Assembly: GCA_003415625.1 (NCBI GenBank)
Contig: PYIU01000006.1
Location: 620,001 to 684,000, forward strand
Direction of reading: 5' to 3'
Origin: Aquanectria penicillioides
Lineage: Eukaryota; Ascomycota; Sordariomycetes; Hypocreales; Nectriaceae
Length of the DNA: 64,000 nt
Below are positions 1 through 12,100 of the stretch, piece after piece. The translations under genes were made by a program, and so were the position numbers. The first letter of the stretch is position 1, and every line of letters begins with the position of its first letter. The notes beneath the pieces were generated by a model, which was given only the letters and a program-made list of their open reading frames with translations, made no database searches and was not told where the DNA came from.

Positions 1-679
1 GCCAGGAAGCAAGAAGGCAAGCGGAAGGCAGGAGTCAAAAGTCAAAGTCAATGCGAGCTGGCGCAGGCATTGACGTCGACGCAGACACCAGACAGACAAC
101 ACACGAGCAGTGGCGCAGGCGACGTCGGATTTAACCTACGAGGAGAGGATTGGATGCAGACGGGCGAGGAAAGGGAGCGTTGCATGGAAATCATAGTGAA
201 CCCATGGACAGAGGTCAACGTCGCAGCCGCGCAGCACCGATGGCAGCTCTCGATGAGAAGCTGCTCACGGGCCTGTCGGGGCGATTGCTTAGAGCTCGAT
301 GGCGGGGAGGGGAGCGGCTCGAAGTGGTCGCAGTGCGTCCCACGTTAGACGGGATAGCGACAGGGTGAGGGGATCGCAGGACGGTCGAGAGTCGACGGCT
401 GAGGAGGAGTTTTTGGTTTAAAGAGCAGGCGCGGTTTGTGGGTGGTTGGTGCTGGGCCAGCTAGCAACGACGATTAACTGAGAGAGCGTTGTTGGTGATT
501 GTTGGTGGTGGTGGGAGTCGACGGTGGGGTAGGTCAGATAGGTTGGGTTGAAGCGAACAGTCTAGTCGACGCCTCGGCCGGGAGGGGAAAGTCGCAAACT
601 GGGTGGGCGAGTGGGAGAAATCGGAGTCGCCAGAGAGAGGGCACGCACGCACAGGAGAGCGCGATGGCGTTGAGGGTGG

Positions 680-830
680 CCGAGCAAGAAGAGGAGGAGG
701 GCTGAAAGGAGGGGAAAGGAGAGAACAGAGGCGGGAGCAGAGCGAGAGAGAAAAAGGAATAGAAGGAGGGAGAGGAGGAGAAAGGGGGGGGTGTAGTAGG
801 AGGGGAAAAGAGAGCAGAAGAAGCGATCCA
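680..830. repeat. Polypurine/polypyrimidine tract
   Basis: About 150 bp on the + strand are almost pure A/G, with GAGGAGG, GGAGAGGAGG and a G8 run near 784. Mirror-like purine tracts of this kind can form triplex DNA. No coding meaning is seen. Confidence 0.7.
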
Positions 831-1842
831 AATAGCAGCAGCAACAAACACTGAGGACGCAGCTTAGAATATGAATACTACAACCAGCCATGTACCTACA
901 TACCATAGTACATGAGAAGGGACTAGGGGGGGGAGGACTGGGACTGGGGTGGCCATGGACTGGGGGGATGCGAGTTAAAGCTCCCAACCTTGCCTTACAT
1001 GACCTTACAGCTGGCAACGTCGAGGCGATTCAAACTCGCTGACTCGCTCGCAGAAACACTGAGGATCCTTGTCGCCGACGAGAGAACCATGGAACCATGC
1101 CATGCGATAGGACGGCCGGGCTGGGGGATGCGATCGGGCTCCGTCCTGTCTCCTGTCAGTCAGTCAGTTTGCCAGAGTCCATCCGGCTGGATTGGGATGG
1201 TGGAGAGCGAATGGTGGAGAGGGACTGGATGGCCACCGCAGTGCACGCCCAGACACCCAGACACCCAGCACGACACAACAGCGCGCAGCAAGCAGCGCAG
1301 CACTCGATAGGTCGCTGACTAGCCACTGCCAACCTTGGGATGGCTGGAGATGGAGGGAGCCATGTACCCAAAAGCTGCCTACCGGCCTGCCAGCCAAGCG
1401 TCGACGGGCACTGACAGGGGTTTGGAGGGTGTCCCCGTAGAGAGAGACCTTAGTGGCCTACAGCACTGCTCCAGCTGCGGAGGACCACAGTGACCGCTGA
1501 CCACTGGCCTCTCTCGCCTTCACTTCTGACTCCTTTTTTTTTCCCTTCCCCTCTGCTGCCCAGTGTCTTGGGAGCTGGGACAGCGCAGTGCAACAATGTG
1601 CAGACCATCAGCAGCACTTCGGTAGCTTGCGCTGGGGGGGGGGGCTGCGACAGTGGACACCACGAGCAGCGACGCTGTTCGTTGGCGGTTGACGGCGCGC
1701 CGGCGCTCGCGTTGGTGCTGGCGTTGGCGCAGGCGGGAGCGGAGCGGGCTCGGGCGGCGCGCGGGCAACAGGGTGACCATGAGGACGCCATAGGCGGGTT
1801 CCAGTGCTGGTCCAGCGCCACTAAACCGCCTTGGGGGCCAAT

Positions 1843-1853
1843 TCACACACAAG

Positions 1854-1884
<31 letters not shown>

Positions 1885-1905
1885 ACACTCACTCACTCAC
1901 TCACA
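1843..1905. repeat. (AC)n microsatellite running into (CTCA)n
   Basis: An (AC)n dinucleotide array with two interruptions (AAGC, AGAC) is followed by four CTCA/ACTC units. It is a simple sequence repeat with no coding frame of interest. Confidence 0.9.
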
Positions 1906-2019
1906 TAACGCGCACTCACACACACTCTTCCGCGCCTCACTCTTCGGAGGGGACGAGGGAACATCCGCAAAGTTACTTCGTGCGTCCAAAATCTGTGGAT
2001 GCCTTGCTCACAGGCCACA

Positions 2020-2050
2020 GGGGGGAAGGGGGGAGGGGGGAGGGGAGGGG
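2020..2050 (+). repeat. G-quadruplex-type G-run cluster
   Basis: Five runs of four to six G are separated by one or two A. This fits the G4 motif (four or more G-runs with very short loops) on the + strand. Confidence 0.75.
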
Positions 2051-5000
2051 CGACCAGGCCACGGCCATGCGGCAATGCGGGTGCGTCAACCAGGTTTTCT
2101 TCCCTTGCTCGGTTCCCTGCCGACATTTGCCTTGGGACCGCCGCCGGTCGGTACCTGGAGTCCATGTGCCATTCGCACGTGTTTTGTTTGTCTCAATATC
2201 CCCGGCCATCTACTCCGGTCCCCTTGCTTTTACTAATGTACGTATGAGGTGTACGAATATTACACGTCGGGGGGTTTTTTTTTCTTTTTTTTTTCCTCTT
2301 CTGCTCTGATACCCAGAAAGGCATCCTGTTTTACAATACTTTCTTTCCTCGAGAAGAAAAGCAAATGAAACCCAGATCATCCCTCTCCCCCCCCTTTCCT
2401 GGGGGGGCTGGTAGCGAGATCATAGGAGTGAAGACAAGGAAGTTTTTTGTTTTGTTTTACTTCTTGCTATTCCTCGCTTAAAAAAAAAAAAAAAAACCGT
2501 TGGGTAGCTAGGCGCCGAGCTGAGCTGCGCTTTAAACTATGCTGATGAGCTGTACAATTCATCATACCTAACCTAGCCCGCTCGGCCTTTTTTTCCTTTG
2601 CTATAATCTGAGGGCACTGATGAGCTGGCCTGCTAGTGCACTATCCAGGCAATTCACTGCCCTTTCGGCTCGGGCCATGTGCTGTGCCGTGCTGAGTTGT
2701 TTGCTTGGGTGTGCTTGGACCCTGTAGATTTAGTTTGCTTGAATCTGTGCCGCGAGCGAGCAAAACACTATGGGAAATGCGGCGCGAAAATGCAGCACTC
2801 CATCATAATCAAACGACATAAACAACAACAACAATGGAGACTTGCAGGTCGAATTAAGAGCAGAAGAACAGGGAGGGAAAATTGGACCTGCTCGTCTAAA
2901 GTCAGTAAACTCCTAAAGCACGAAAGACCCAGGACCTTCCCTGCGAGTCAGTTAAATTACTTGCCTTTGCGGGATGAGCAAAAAAAAAACGAGGGAAAAA
3001 AGAAAGGCGAACCAGGCCCTGGGGCTCATGTACATAGATACATACGCACGCAGTGCAGCATGTACTGTAGGCGTGCAATGTACCGCTATGAAGGTAAATA
3101 TGTACCGTATGCCACTGATGCTGCTGGCACTTTGGCCAGCATGCTCTGCCTCATTCTACCACACCTAGAGTTGTCACAGCCCGCCTCCTCGGGTCCCTTG
3201 GCCACCCCCAGATCCCTGAGAGAGGGTGACGGCAATGTACCTCATAGCCGGGAGACATAGATACAGCACAACGGCACACGGACTCTGGGAAAAGATCTGC
3301 TAATTACGGAGTCGGTATCGGGAGGTGGCAAACTACACGATGAACACGCTCGCTCTGACGTGCAGATGCAATGGGCCACCGCCGCACCGTCCATGCCTAC
3401 CTATCCCTCACCGACTTCATCCCATCCCCGAGGGATTATTTTGCTTGCACGGCGCAAGAGCGAGTCCCTTCCGCCTCGTCCCGCGCCCTCTGCAACCGGG
3501 AACCGGGTGCAAGCCTGTTGATTGCTGGCGCCCCGGAATCTCGGTGACAGCCAAAGCTCCCTCGGTGTGACTTCACGCCATCCAAACAAGGACCCTGACA
3601 CACTTTGGAACTCGACCATCTTTCCGCAGCTGGGGGAGTGTGGACGTTGTGCAACACACCATACATGTATGTGGGTTTTGGCTTTTTTTTTTTTCTCATC
3701 TCCCCTCGAATCGTCCAGGTAGGAAACGCAAGCAAAGCGATACAACCAAATAAAGGAAAAAGTAAAGGGCAGGAAAAAAAAAAAAAAAGTAAAACAGAAA
3801 CCCGGCTCACCCCCAAACGGCACCTCGTAGTCTGTAGCATTCTGCGAGTCTGGGCATGAGTTGTCATTGCATTCCGCCGGCCGGCCCAGGGCGAGGCAGA
3901 CGGGCCAATTCTACAAGTCCCAGCCCAGCGGCACGGCCTTTGATTCAACCCCCTCCTTCCCGAGTTTAGACGGGGCCATCCACCAACGTCCACGCAGCTT
4001 GTTGCAAAAGTAAGAAAATCAAGACGACTAAAAAATAAAAAATAAAAAGGGGACAGCAGAGAAGACGAGACTGGACTGGACCAGCACTGGACGGGAGCCC
4101 AAAAATTATGTAAGGGAGAGACACAAAGTAGGATGCAGAGCGCATGTAGATCCGTATTCGTACATGTATTGCCCATGCCAGGCTCTTCCTTTACCAGAAA
4201 CTCATAGAGAGGGAAGGGGGCAAAGGGGAACAAACGGCCTCGTTTGTAAGTCAGATGAAGGGTTCGGCGCCTGCTTGCAGATTTTATTGCCTGCGAGGAT
4301 ACGAATGAAGGCAAACGCCTATCGGCCCCCCCTCCCATTGTTGTCTCTGTCTATCTATCTCTCTCTCGCTCTCTCTCGCTCTCCTGGGACGAAGCACTCA
4401 CTCACACCCACATCCACATACATACATACATAGTACATTTACACGACGAAGAAAGGACGAACGGTCAGGGTATCAATACTCCGACTGCAACATCTATGCC
4501 GCAAGTACACGCTAGCTGCACAGCTCTGCTATGCCTCTTTCAGGTTCATCATCATTGATCACAAAACCAAGACTCGCCATTTTAGGGCGACTCGTTCGCT
4601 CCCTTCTCGGCGTGTGCTTGCTTGCTTTGCTTTGCTTCCCCCCCTCCTCCATTCTCCAGTTCTGCAGTCTCCAGTCTCCATTCCATTCTCCATCCCCACA
4701 ACGCAACCTCTTCCCCCTCAATCAACCCCCTCCTCCAGGCCACCCCCATCGTGCCACCCCCATTCAGCCAATCTCCATCGTCCACGCCATCCGGGCCTCC
4801 TCCATCTGCGAGCGGGAAACATGTGCGCCGGGCGTGTGTGTGTGCCCGTGTGCCCCATGTTGTGTGTGTCAATCTGTCGTTTGCCAACGCACCACACACC
4901 ATAAAGGCGAGGTCCAATCATGCACCACTCCGTCGTGCCCGCTTCCCTGCTCCGTCCTGCATCGCGTCCTCTGCACCAATCACATGATGCCAGACCACCG

Positions 5001-5084
5001 TTCCCCCTGCCCCCTTTTGACTTGGGACTGTCAGATGGTACAGACGAGAAACACACACCCAGAGCGAGCGAGAGGTGAGAGAGA

Positions 5085-5120
5085 GAGTGTGTGTGTGGGT
5101 GCGTGTGTGTGTGTGTGTGG
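5085..5120. repeat. (GT)n microsatellite
   Basis: A GA-rich stretch leads into an interrupted GT dinucleotide array, and A-rich homopolymers follow at 5130-5165. Confidence 0.85.
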
Positions 5121-5229
5121 GAGAAACACAAAAAAGGAAAAAAAAAGGAAAAAAAAAAAAAAGAAACCAAGTGAGAAACACACAAGCAGCACAAGGAGAG
5201 CAAGGCAGAAGAAGCAAGGACATCATCTT

Positions 5230-5262
5230 ATCTCATCTCGTCCCGTCTCGTCTCGTCTCGTC
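5230..5262. repeat. (TCTCG)n pentanucleotide repeat
   Basis: About six imperfect copies of the pentamer TCTCG/TCCCG/TCATC occur in tandem. Confidence 0.8.
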
Positions 5263-6227
5263 ATCGCTATCGCTGGCCAGTCAGTGGCACACCCGTCATC
5301 ACCGACATGATTTACACCAGCGATCCAGCTGGCGCCGGCCCGGGCCCGGCCTCTCCGACCTAGGCAAGGATTGGGCTGTCAGTCTGGGGGGGATGTTCTG
5401 CGAGCCGTTGTCCATCTGCTGCTGCGGTAAGGATGTCGATAATTCGCCTTTAGCTTATCACGTCCCGGTCACCCTCGTCCAGTCGCAATAGCGGCATCAG
5501 CGGCGGCACCCGTGAGCCTCACCGTCATCCAGCCTGGTCCCCTTTCGCCCCCTCCTCCCCCCTCCTTCCACCACCAACCCCCGGCCCATTCCTGTGTCCC
5601 GGTCGTACCAGTCCTAGCATCGGGGTGAGCCGCCCGCCCGGTGCGTTGGCCCTCCGTCTCCACGCCCCCGGCCCACCGCCGTCCCACCTCCGTCCCAACA
5701 GTTCACCACATGCCGACCTGTTTCGTCCATTTGGTCGGCTCAACCTCATACACCCCGTCATGCCCTTCCTGCCCCCCGGGGCCCAGCACGGGGCACTCGC
5801 GATATCTCGAATCAGAAACACCAGAATCCCGTCGGGATCACAGATGGGACGATCGGCCTGGCCTGAACGACCCCGGACCCTCCGCAGGGCCACTCTTCCA
5901 TCTCCCCTTTGAGCCTCGTACAGCTCTGATAGAACCATGCACGTCAGCTCGCGCCTCGATTGCCAAATCTCCCAGCACCCTGAACAAAGATCCGGCCAAG
6001 CAGCGGCTCTCTCGTGGCCGTTGTCGTGGCCGGTGTCGTGGCTGCACCTCAGCCCGTTTCCGCCTGCTTCCTGGCCTGCGAGCCAGTGGCACGTACTTCG
6101 TACAGCCAGCGCGAAAAAGCAAGGCCAAAAAGCAAAAGGCTGGCATGTGCCATGTACAATCCGCATCCACTTACGTCGATGTGCGTAGAGTAGACATCCA
6201 ATCTGCGTAGGTAGATTGGTCGCAGGT

Positions 6228-6320
6228 CGCAGTCTCAGTCGCTGTCATAGCCGCAGTTGCTGTCGCAGTCCCAGTCGCAGTCCCAGTCGCAGTCGTAGTC
6301 GCAGTCGTAGTCGCAGTCGC
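6228..6320. repeat. CAGTCG/CAGTCC hexanucleotide minisatellite
   Basis: Roughly fifteen tandem hexamers vary between CAGTCG, CAGTCC, CAGTTG and TAGTCG. Read in frame they give a fake Ser-Arg repeat, but no gene structure surrounds it. Confidence 0.85.
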
Positions 6321-7301
6321 AAAGTTCACGACGTGGCCGTCATCCGCCCAACTGCCATCAGGCCCCTCGTCACTGCTGCCCAGACCCAAAGATCCTTCCC
6401 GTCCGTCCCCTGCCTCTCTCTATCTTTGCTTCCCTTGCCCGCTTGCTCCGTGCAGGCGTCACGGTCGGTCCCTTGTTCTCGATAAGTATGTTGTTATTGT
6501 TGTGAGCTGGCTAGCGCGCGGATGCCGTTGTCCGTGGTCCTCCAACCGCGATCCCTCAACTTGCCATCTTCCACATCCATGTCTTCCCTCCCTGGATCGA
6601 CCCTGTCGCACCCCCCGTCTGCCCTCATCGAGTCACATTGCTTCCTCGGCACGCGCCCTACTGGTTCGCCCCTTGATCCAGGAAGCCCTAGTTCGTGCTT
6701 CTAGAACACTTTCCATCATAGGCTCCCTTGCTCGCTGAGTGAGACAGAGGGCTATATCGGAGATAAAATCCTACTCGTCGGGTCAACCGTCGTCACATTG
6801 ACATAAATAGAAACTGGGCCAATGAACCAATGCCTCCTGCAGCCTTGACCTATGGCATGTCAGTCTTATTTTGGTCGTCATGCGTTTGGTGGTAATAGAT
6901 AAGCTACCGCCACCGTCACCGATAGATATATTGAGTAATTGCCGTCGAATGAGCATGAGCGAGCCAGCTGGAACGGCCATTTTACACCTTCATGTACAAG
7001 GGCACGGACAAGGACATGGATACACACGGCACACAAGTAGCTTAATATCAAATGATATTCAATATTATCATGTACGTTGAATTGACACGTAGATTCATCG
7101 ACGCATAAAACCGAGATGAAGCTTTCTCAACTTCACCATAAACATGGGTATAATACAACCGCTATCCGACCAGACCCTTGACCGTTTCCCCTTTTGGCAC
7201 ATGCAGCAAGGTGTGTCCCATGCATTGCCGTGAAATACGCAATATGCTCTCATGTAACCCCCTTTTTTTAGAATGTTTCCATTTGCCGTGTGTTCCTGTT
7301 C

Positions 7302-9192
7302 TTAGAATCCTCGCCCAAATCGAACATCAAAGTCCTTGAGGACACTCATGATGCTCGCTGCCTCTACTTCGATAGGCATCATTGAACCGGGCGGCTGAGG
7401 TCGGGCGCCAGCTCGTGGGGTTGCCTTAAGCTTGGGCAACCACGAGCTGATATCATCAGCCGCCTTGGAAAAATTCCGATGGCTCGACAGCGTCTGGTAG
7501 GCTTCCGCGCAGCTGAGACCGAGACTCGGCAAACTGGGCAGAGAAATCTTCTCTTTCTTCGGGGAGAGCCTTGCAGCAACCACCATCGGCATCCTTGCCG
7601 CCACAGCAGCCACCTGATGGTCCACCTTGTTTGCGGTCAAGATTGGCGGCCATCAAGCGACAGAACAGGCCAGACTTGGGGTCGGCCTGGCACTGGGCGC
7701 AGGTTCCAGGTCCGTTGGGGCCGCAGCCTCGGCCCTGGGAAGACTGAGTCTGAGGCTGACGACGAGGCAGCTTCACGGCGCCATCGGCCGTCATCTCCAT
7801 GGCAAGGGTAGGGGGAACGACATCGGTCTCAGAGGGAGGAGGGGTTTGGACCTGATGAGAAATGGGGGGGAGAGTGTCGTTAGGGGTCATGGCAGGAGTT
7901 GCTAGAGAAGTATCAGCGCAGACGCAATATGTTCCGTCTTTGCAGAAGCCACATCCGTCTTTGAAAGCCATGGTATCAATAGACTGAACGTGTGCAACAG
8001 ATGAAGGAGTAGAGTACTGAGACTCATGGGGAGCAGTAGTAGCAGGCTTGCGAGAGAACATGGCCGTAAAGTCGGTCTCAGCCTCGTCGTGGCCGGGGCT
8101 GGGACGGTGGCGCTTCTCAATAGGAGTTGCTCCTGACGGCGAGGCGGGACGCTTGAGGTCCTGGGCCTGGTTGAGGACATCGGTGACGGCGTCAAGGCAG
8201 TCGCAAGCCGAGTTCGGTCCACACTTACCGCAGCCGTTCGCGGCCGCCGCCATCACCTCCTCGGCACAGGCACACCGTCCGTTTGGGGAGCAGTTACCGC
8301 AGGTGAGGCCCTCAGATGCATCGTTCGATGAGCCCATGTCGAGAGTCTCGGGAGGAGAGATGATTTGAGAAATGGAAAAGGTGGTATGGCTTGGTTGCCG
8401 TTCTACCTGACGTCCATCCGGCAGGCTGTGTCTGGGTCCCTGGCTGGTTGGGCTTTGAAGTCCGTCAAACGGGTGCTGAGAAGTGCTCATGTTGCGGGAG
8501 TGGTATCCAGAGTGAAAGACACCTTCTTCGAGGCGGCGCTTGAGAGTCTCAGCCTCGGTCTCGACACGGATGCGGTCTTGGCGCTCACGGTCGAGCATGT
8601 TTTCAAGCAACATGCAGCGGGAGCGGAAGGACTGAACATCCAGCTCAAGTTCGTGAATCTTGTCCTTGAGCTCAACCTCGGTCTTCTCATGGACATCACG
8701 CTGCTGGTCAAGCTGCTCCTCGAGCTCGCCAACCCGAGCGGCCCTCCGCTCTCGGAAAGCTCGCTGCGCTGCGCGGTTTTGAGCCTTACGCTTGGTAGGA
8801 GGTGTATCGGTGGCGGGCTTCCGGCCAGGCTTGGGCCTGGGGGGGATGACCCATTCCTTGGAGGTCATGGAGACCTTGGGAGCCTCGGGCGGTGCCGGGT
8901 TGGGGCTGATTACGGACGACATGGCCATCTTGTTGATGGAAGGAAGTGCTGTGCGTTGTTGAGGTTGCACGGGTGGAGGTGGCTTTGCACTCGGCTTAAT
9001 GGAGAGTGGTGGACGATGTGTGGCGCCAGGTGTGGCTGGTGACGCTGGCCCGGGTGCGGCGGTAATGGGCCGGGAGCCAATAGAAGCAGCAGCGACAGCC
9101 GCAGCAGTATCGACAACAGGTCGAGGTGATGGTGCAAGAGCTGCGGGAGTGCCCGCCATTATGGGCGAAGTAGTCGTTGTCGTCGTAGACAA
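7302..9192 (-). CDS. hapX: HapX-type bZIP iron-regulatory transcription factor (apparent frameshift near the C-terminus)
   Basis: HapX joins the CCAAT-binding complex to repress iron-consuming genes when iron is scarce and to activate iron storage when it is plentiful. Visible in order: a Pro/Ala-rich N-terminus; the Hap4-like CBC-binding motif SKEWVIPPRPKPGRK (about residues 111-125); a fungal bZIP basic region (NRAAQRAFRERR, 139-150) with a coiled coil to about 222; then four cysteine-rich regions (298-309, 321-332, 414-425, 490-511) and a CC..CC pair at 529-540. The frame then leaves the family sequence. The typical HapX tail (SLGLSCAEAYQTLSSHRNF, ending RFG near the stop) lies in a neighbouring frame and stops at 7302. 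Removing one base, or adding two, at the C4 run at 7561-7564 joins the frames, and no splice pair fits. The start at 9192 is the first ATG of the frame. Identification is firm; the C-terminal break may be a consensus error. Confidence 0.93.
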
Positions 9193-12100
9193 GTGCTAGA
9201 TGTGGTGTATGTGTGGCGAGAAACCTGCGGTTTCGGTTGGTTGGTTGGCAGTGAGGCGAGCTGAGGCCTCGGAGTTCCGAGAAGGGAAACTCAGGTGAAC
9301 TCGAGGTGAAAGTTGAACCCGGCAATCGCGCGTCGACAACTCACGTCAAGCGCGTTTGGGATTTTGTCAAATATTATGAATGTTGAATCGATTCGCCGAT
9401 GGGATGCAGTCAATTAGACCAAGGTTGGAAGATGGTTTGGGGCAGTTCGGGATTGCGTGCGTCGATGCTCGAGGTTGCAGAGTCGCGGGCGTAGTTATTC
9501 AGTTATCGGCTAACAGCCTCGGGATAAACACAGCGGGTACAGGGGAGCGCATCCGTGTGCGCTGGAGCGACAACGACTGCGACAACGACCGTGGGAAACG
9601 AAGCAAATGGTGATGCGGCGAGCGGCGTGCGGCGTCAATTGAAGCAGATCCAAAGAGGAGGGGGAGGGGGGGGGAAGCAAAAGAGGGATATCGAAGGAAA
9701 ACGAAGCGTGGGGTGCGCTGTTACTTTTGTGCCCCGACCATGAGCGACGGCTGGGAAGCCAATGGTCCGATTCCAGGAGACGATGGGTGGATCTGATCTG
9801 ATTGATAAGATTTGATTGATAAAAATTTCGCATGCAGCCCACGGCGCCAGGCATTATAGGCAGCGAGCCAGGCACCTGCCCCAGTTGGCCCCCCCAGCGA
9901 TTTGGGGCCAATTCTGGGGCCCTCGTCTGAGACACTGAGAGCCGCTGTTGCTCATAGGATCCATGGCAGTGGATGGCGTCGGCTCGTCGAGGGATTGTGC
10001 GGCAGGTCTTGTCCGGTAAAAACCCACTTGTTTATTTTATCCCCGACGAAGAAATTTTATCTGGCTGGCCTTGTCATCGCCCAGTCGTGTATGGCCCGGC
10101 AAACAAGGCTTCCTCTGTTGCTTTCTGCTGGCGCTTGCCGCTGCAGAGAATCCCTCAGGGTCTCCAATTGCCTTTTGCAACTCCCGGTCCTGGCCACAGA
10201 TCCGATGCGCTACGGTACGTACAGCATGCTGTAGATCCCAATTACGCCGCACGCCGCAATCGCCGCCCGGTGGTTTTTTTTTTTCCTCTCTTGAGGACCA
10301 CCACGGATGCCCACAGTGCGGGAGGTTCCCCCACCCTTTTGTCCACTTTCGTCCACTATTGCCCACGACCGTCCAGTGGACGCCGCCCACCTCCTGCAAG
10401 TATCTCTGGGTCCCTCGGGCCCCGTTGTCGCCTTCTAGCTCCTGATGTACCCCAACAACCACGGGTCTTGGGGGCTCGATGGATCTTGATTCGAGTCGAC
10501 AGCCGACTTCTCAGCCGACCATGGATGTAGCATCCGTCACAGCAAGCACGTATTCTAGTGAGTGTCCCGATTGATGCTCTTGCAGAACTGGACTGGCAAT
10601 TGATCGTGGGCTTGGGACGGCGAGAAGGAGGAAAAGGCCCGGATGGCTGGCTCTAGCTCTAGCTTTTGACTGACTCTTTTTTCCCCTTCAGCCACGGCAG
10701 AGTGAGCACGCTCACTTCCTCTTCTCTCTTTTCACACCCCATTCGCCGACAACTTCTGAAAATGGCCACACACGCGCGCCTACCTTGTCTAGTACGGGAG
10801 CTGTAAATGCTCGCACTGGACGGCGCGTCCACTCCCTGCCCAAACCAAGCCAAGCCAATCCTATCCTCAGGCCTGTACCAATCCAGACACGGCTCCCGTA
10901 AAAATGACAACGAGGGCTTCACAGCTTCTCTGATCCCCCACGCTTCTCCATTGAAAAAACCCTCTCATCCCTCGGTTGTTGTCACTCTGGGTTTCTCCGC
11001 CTCCCCGAAAAGCCATGGGGCCTTGTGGCTCTCTCACCTTGCAATCGTACACCTTTCTGCGTCCGAGGCTGCTTGTGAAGTTTTACGACAGGCCCTCCAA
11101 CTCGCCGCCCAGCCCGAACTCTCTCACCTAGATAAGCCACCGGCTCAAGTCGGAACAGCGCGTGGAGCAGAGTTGCCTACCATTGTTCCCAGGGCCGTCG
11201 GCTTGCCAAACAGCCAAGGGTGGTCCGTGGTCCCCCCAAATGGCAAACCTGCCCCAATCTGGCACATCTGGCCTGCATCCCGTGGGCCTGCGCACAATGC
11301 TGTGCCACAATCAGGGTCTCGGATCTCCGACTTCGCTCTCATTCCCTGCTCGGTTTGGGTTTGCAATGCTGACCGCGTGGTTTGGTAGATTTACAGTGCT
11401 GAAGAGAGGACGGCGACAGTGCGCAAACCACCAAGGGTCCGCTGTGTGGATGTGGATGGGTGGTTGCGACTCAGACCCTTTGCCGGAACGCTGAGAGGCC
11501 GGTCGTACGAGCCGGCTTGTGGTTTGCCAGCAGCATCTTTGGCCGAGTCCGGGGCCGGTAAAACTCGAGGAACGCAAGGCTCGAGTGGCGAATGACAAGT
11601 GGTTCGGTCAAAGTTGATGTCACGCTGGCCCAGAGCCGGTCCGAACGTTACGCGCGACCTCTTGGGCCTGGCGGTGATGTGATCGTGGATCTGCTGTGAT
11701 CCATGAACCCGTCTTCGTCTCTATTTATTTCTTGCTCAACCCACCCGCACATACGTACGCCCCCTACATACATGGGTTCGTTGACGCATGACATGCACAC
11801 CTCGTGGGTTTCCTTACCATACTATATGTATGTAGGCTTTGCGTTGACCGGCCACCGATATCCCGACGCCGACGCCGACACACCGAGTGCATGTCATCCC
11901 CTCCCACTGACAGGCAAGCATGCTGAAAACACTAATAAGACACCAAGCATCTTCGACAGCTCGTCCCAAAAAGGCAATATCTCGTGTTAGATTTAAGACG
12001 TCCCAGATTCTAACATGACCACCCAAACAGACCCTCAACTCATATATTCCGCACTTTGGTCGTCTTTCATCATGCCCTCAGCAAACCCATGTCGCACCTT

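Larger units (their letters stand above)
1..7301. other. Gene-poor, low-complexity intergenic region
   Basis: I find no convincing gene in these 7.3 kb. Open frames occur on both strands, but their translations are biased by homopolymers and microsatellites (Ser/Pro/Cys/Arg-rich, no recognisable domain). The tract holds many A/T runs (around 2270-2300, 2480-2497, 3680-3692, 3772-3788, 5130-5165), G runs (1634-1644, 2020-2050), CA/GT repeats and a hexanucleotide array. Such regions in filamentous fungi are often the long promoter or 5' leader of a regulatory gene. Here that gene would have to lie left of the window, or the transcript is non-coding. That is inference. Confidence 0.6.

Noticed and set aside
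1490..2236. Open frame of 248 codons on +
   Set aside because: It runs through the CA microsatellite and G-rich tract; the product is low-complexity with no domain, and the same region is open in other frames.
6216..6485. Possible SR-rich protein (Ser-Arg repeats)
   Set aside because: The repeats come from the CAGTCG hexamer array; no start context, introns or flanking coding sequence support a gene.
10807..11388. Open frame of 193 codons on +
   Set aside because: No recognisable domain; overlapping open frames of similar length exist on the other strand and the codon pattern is not gene-like.
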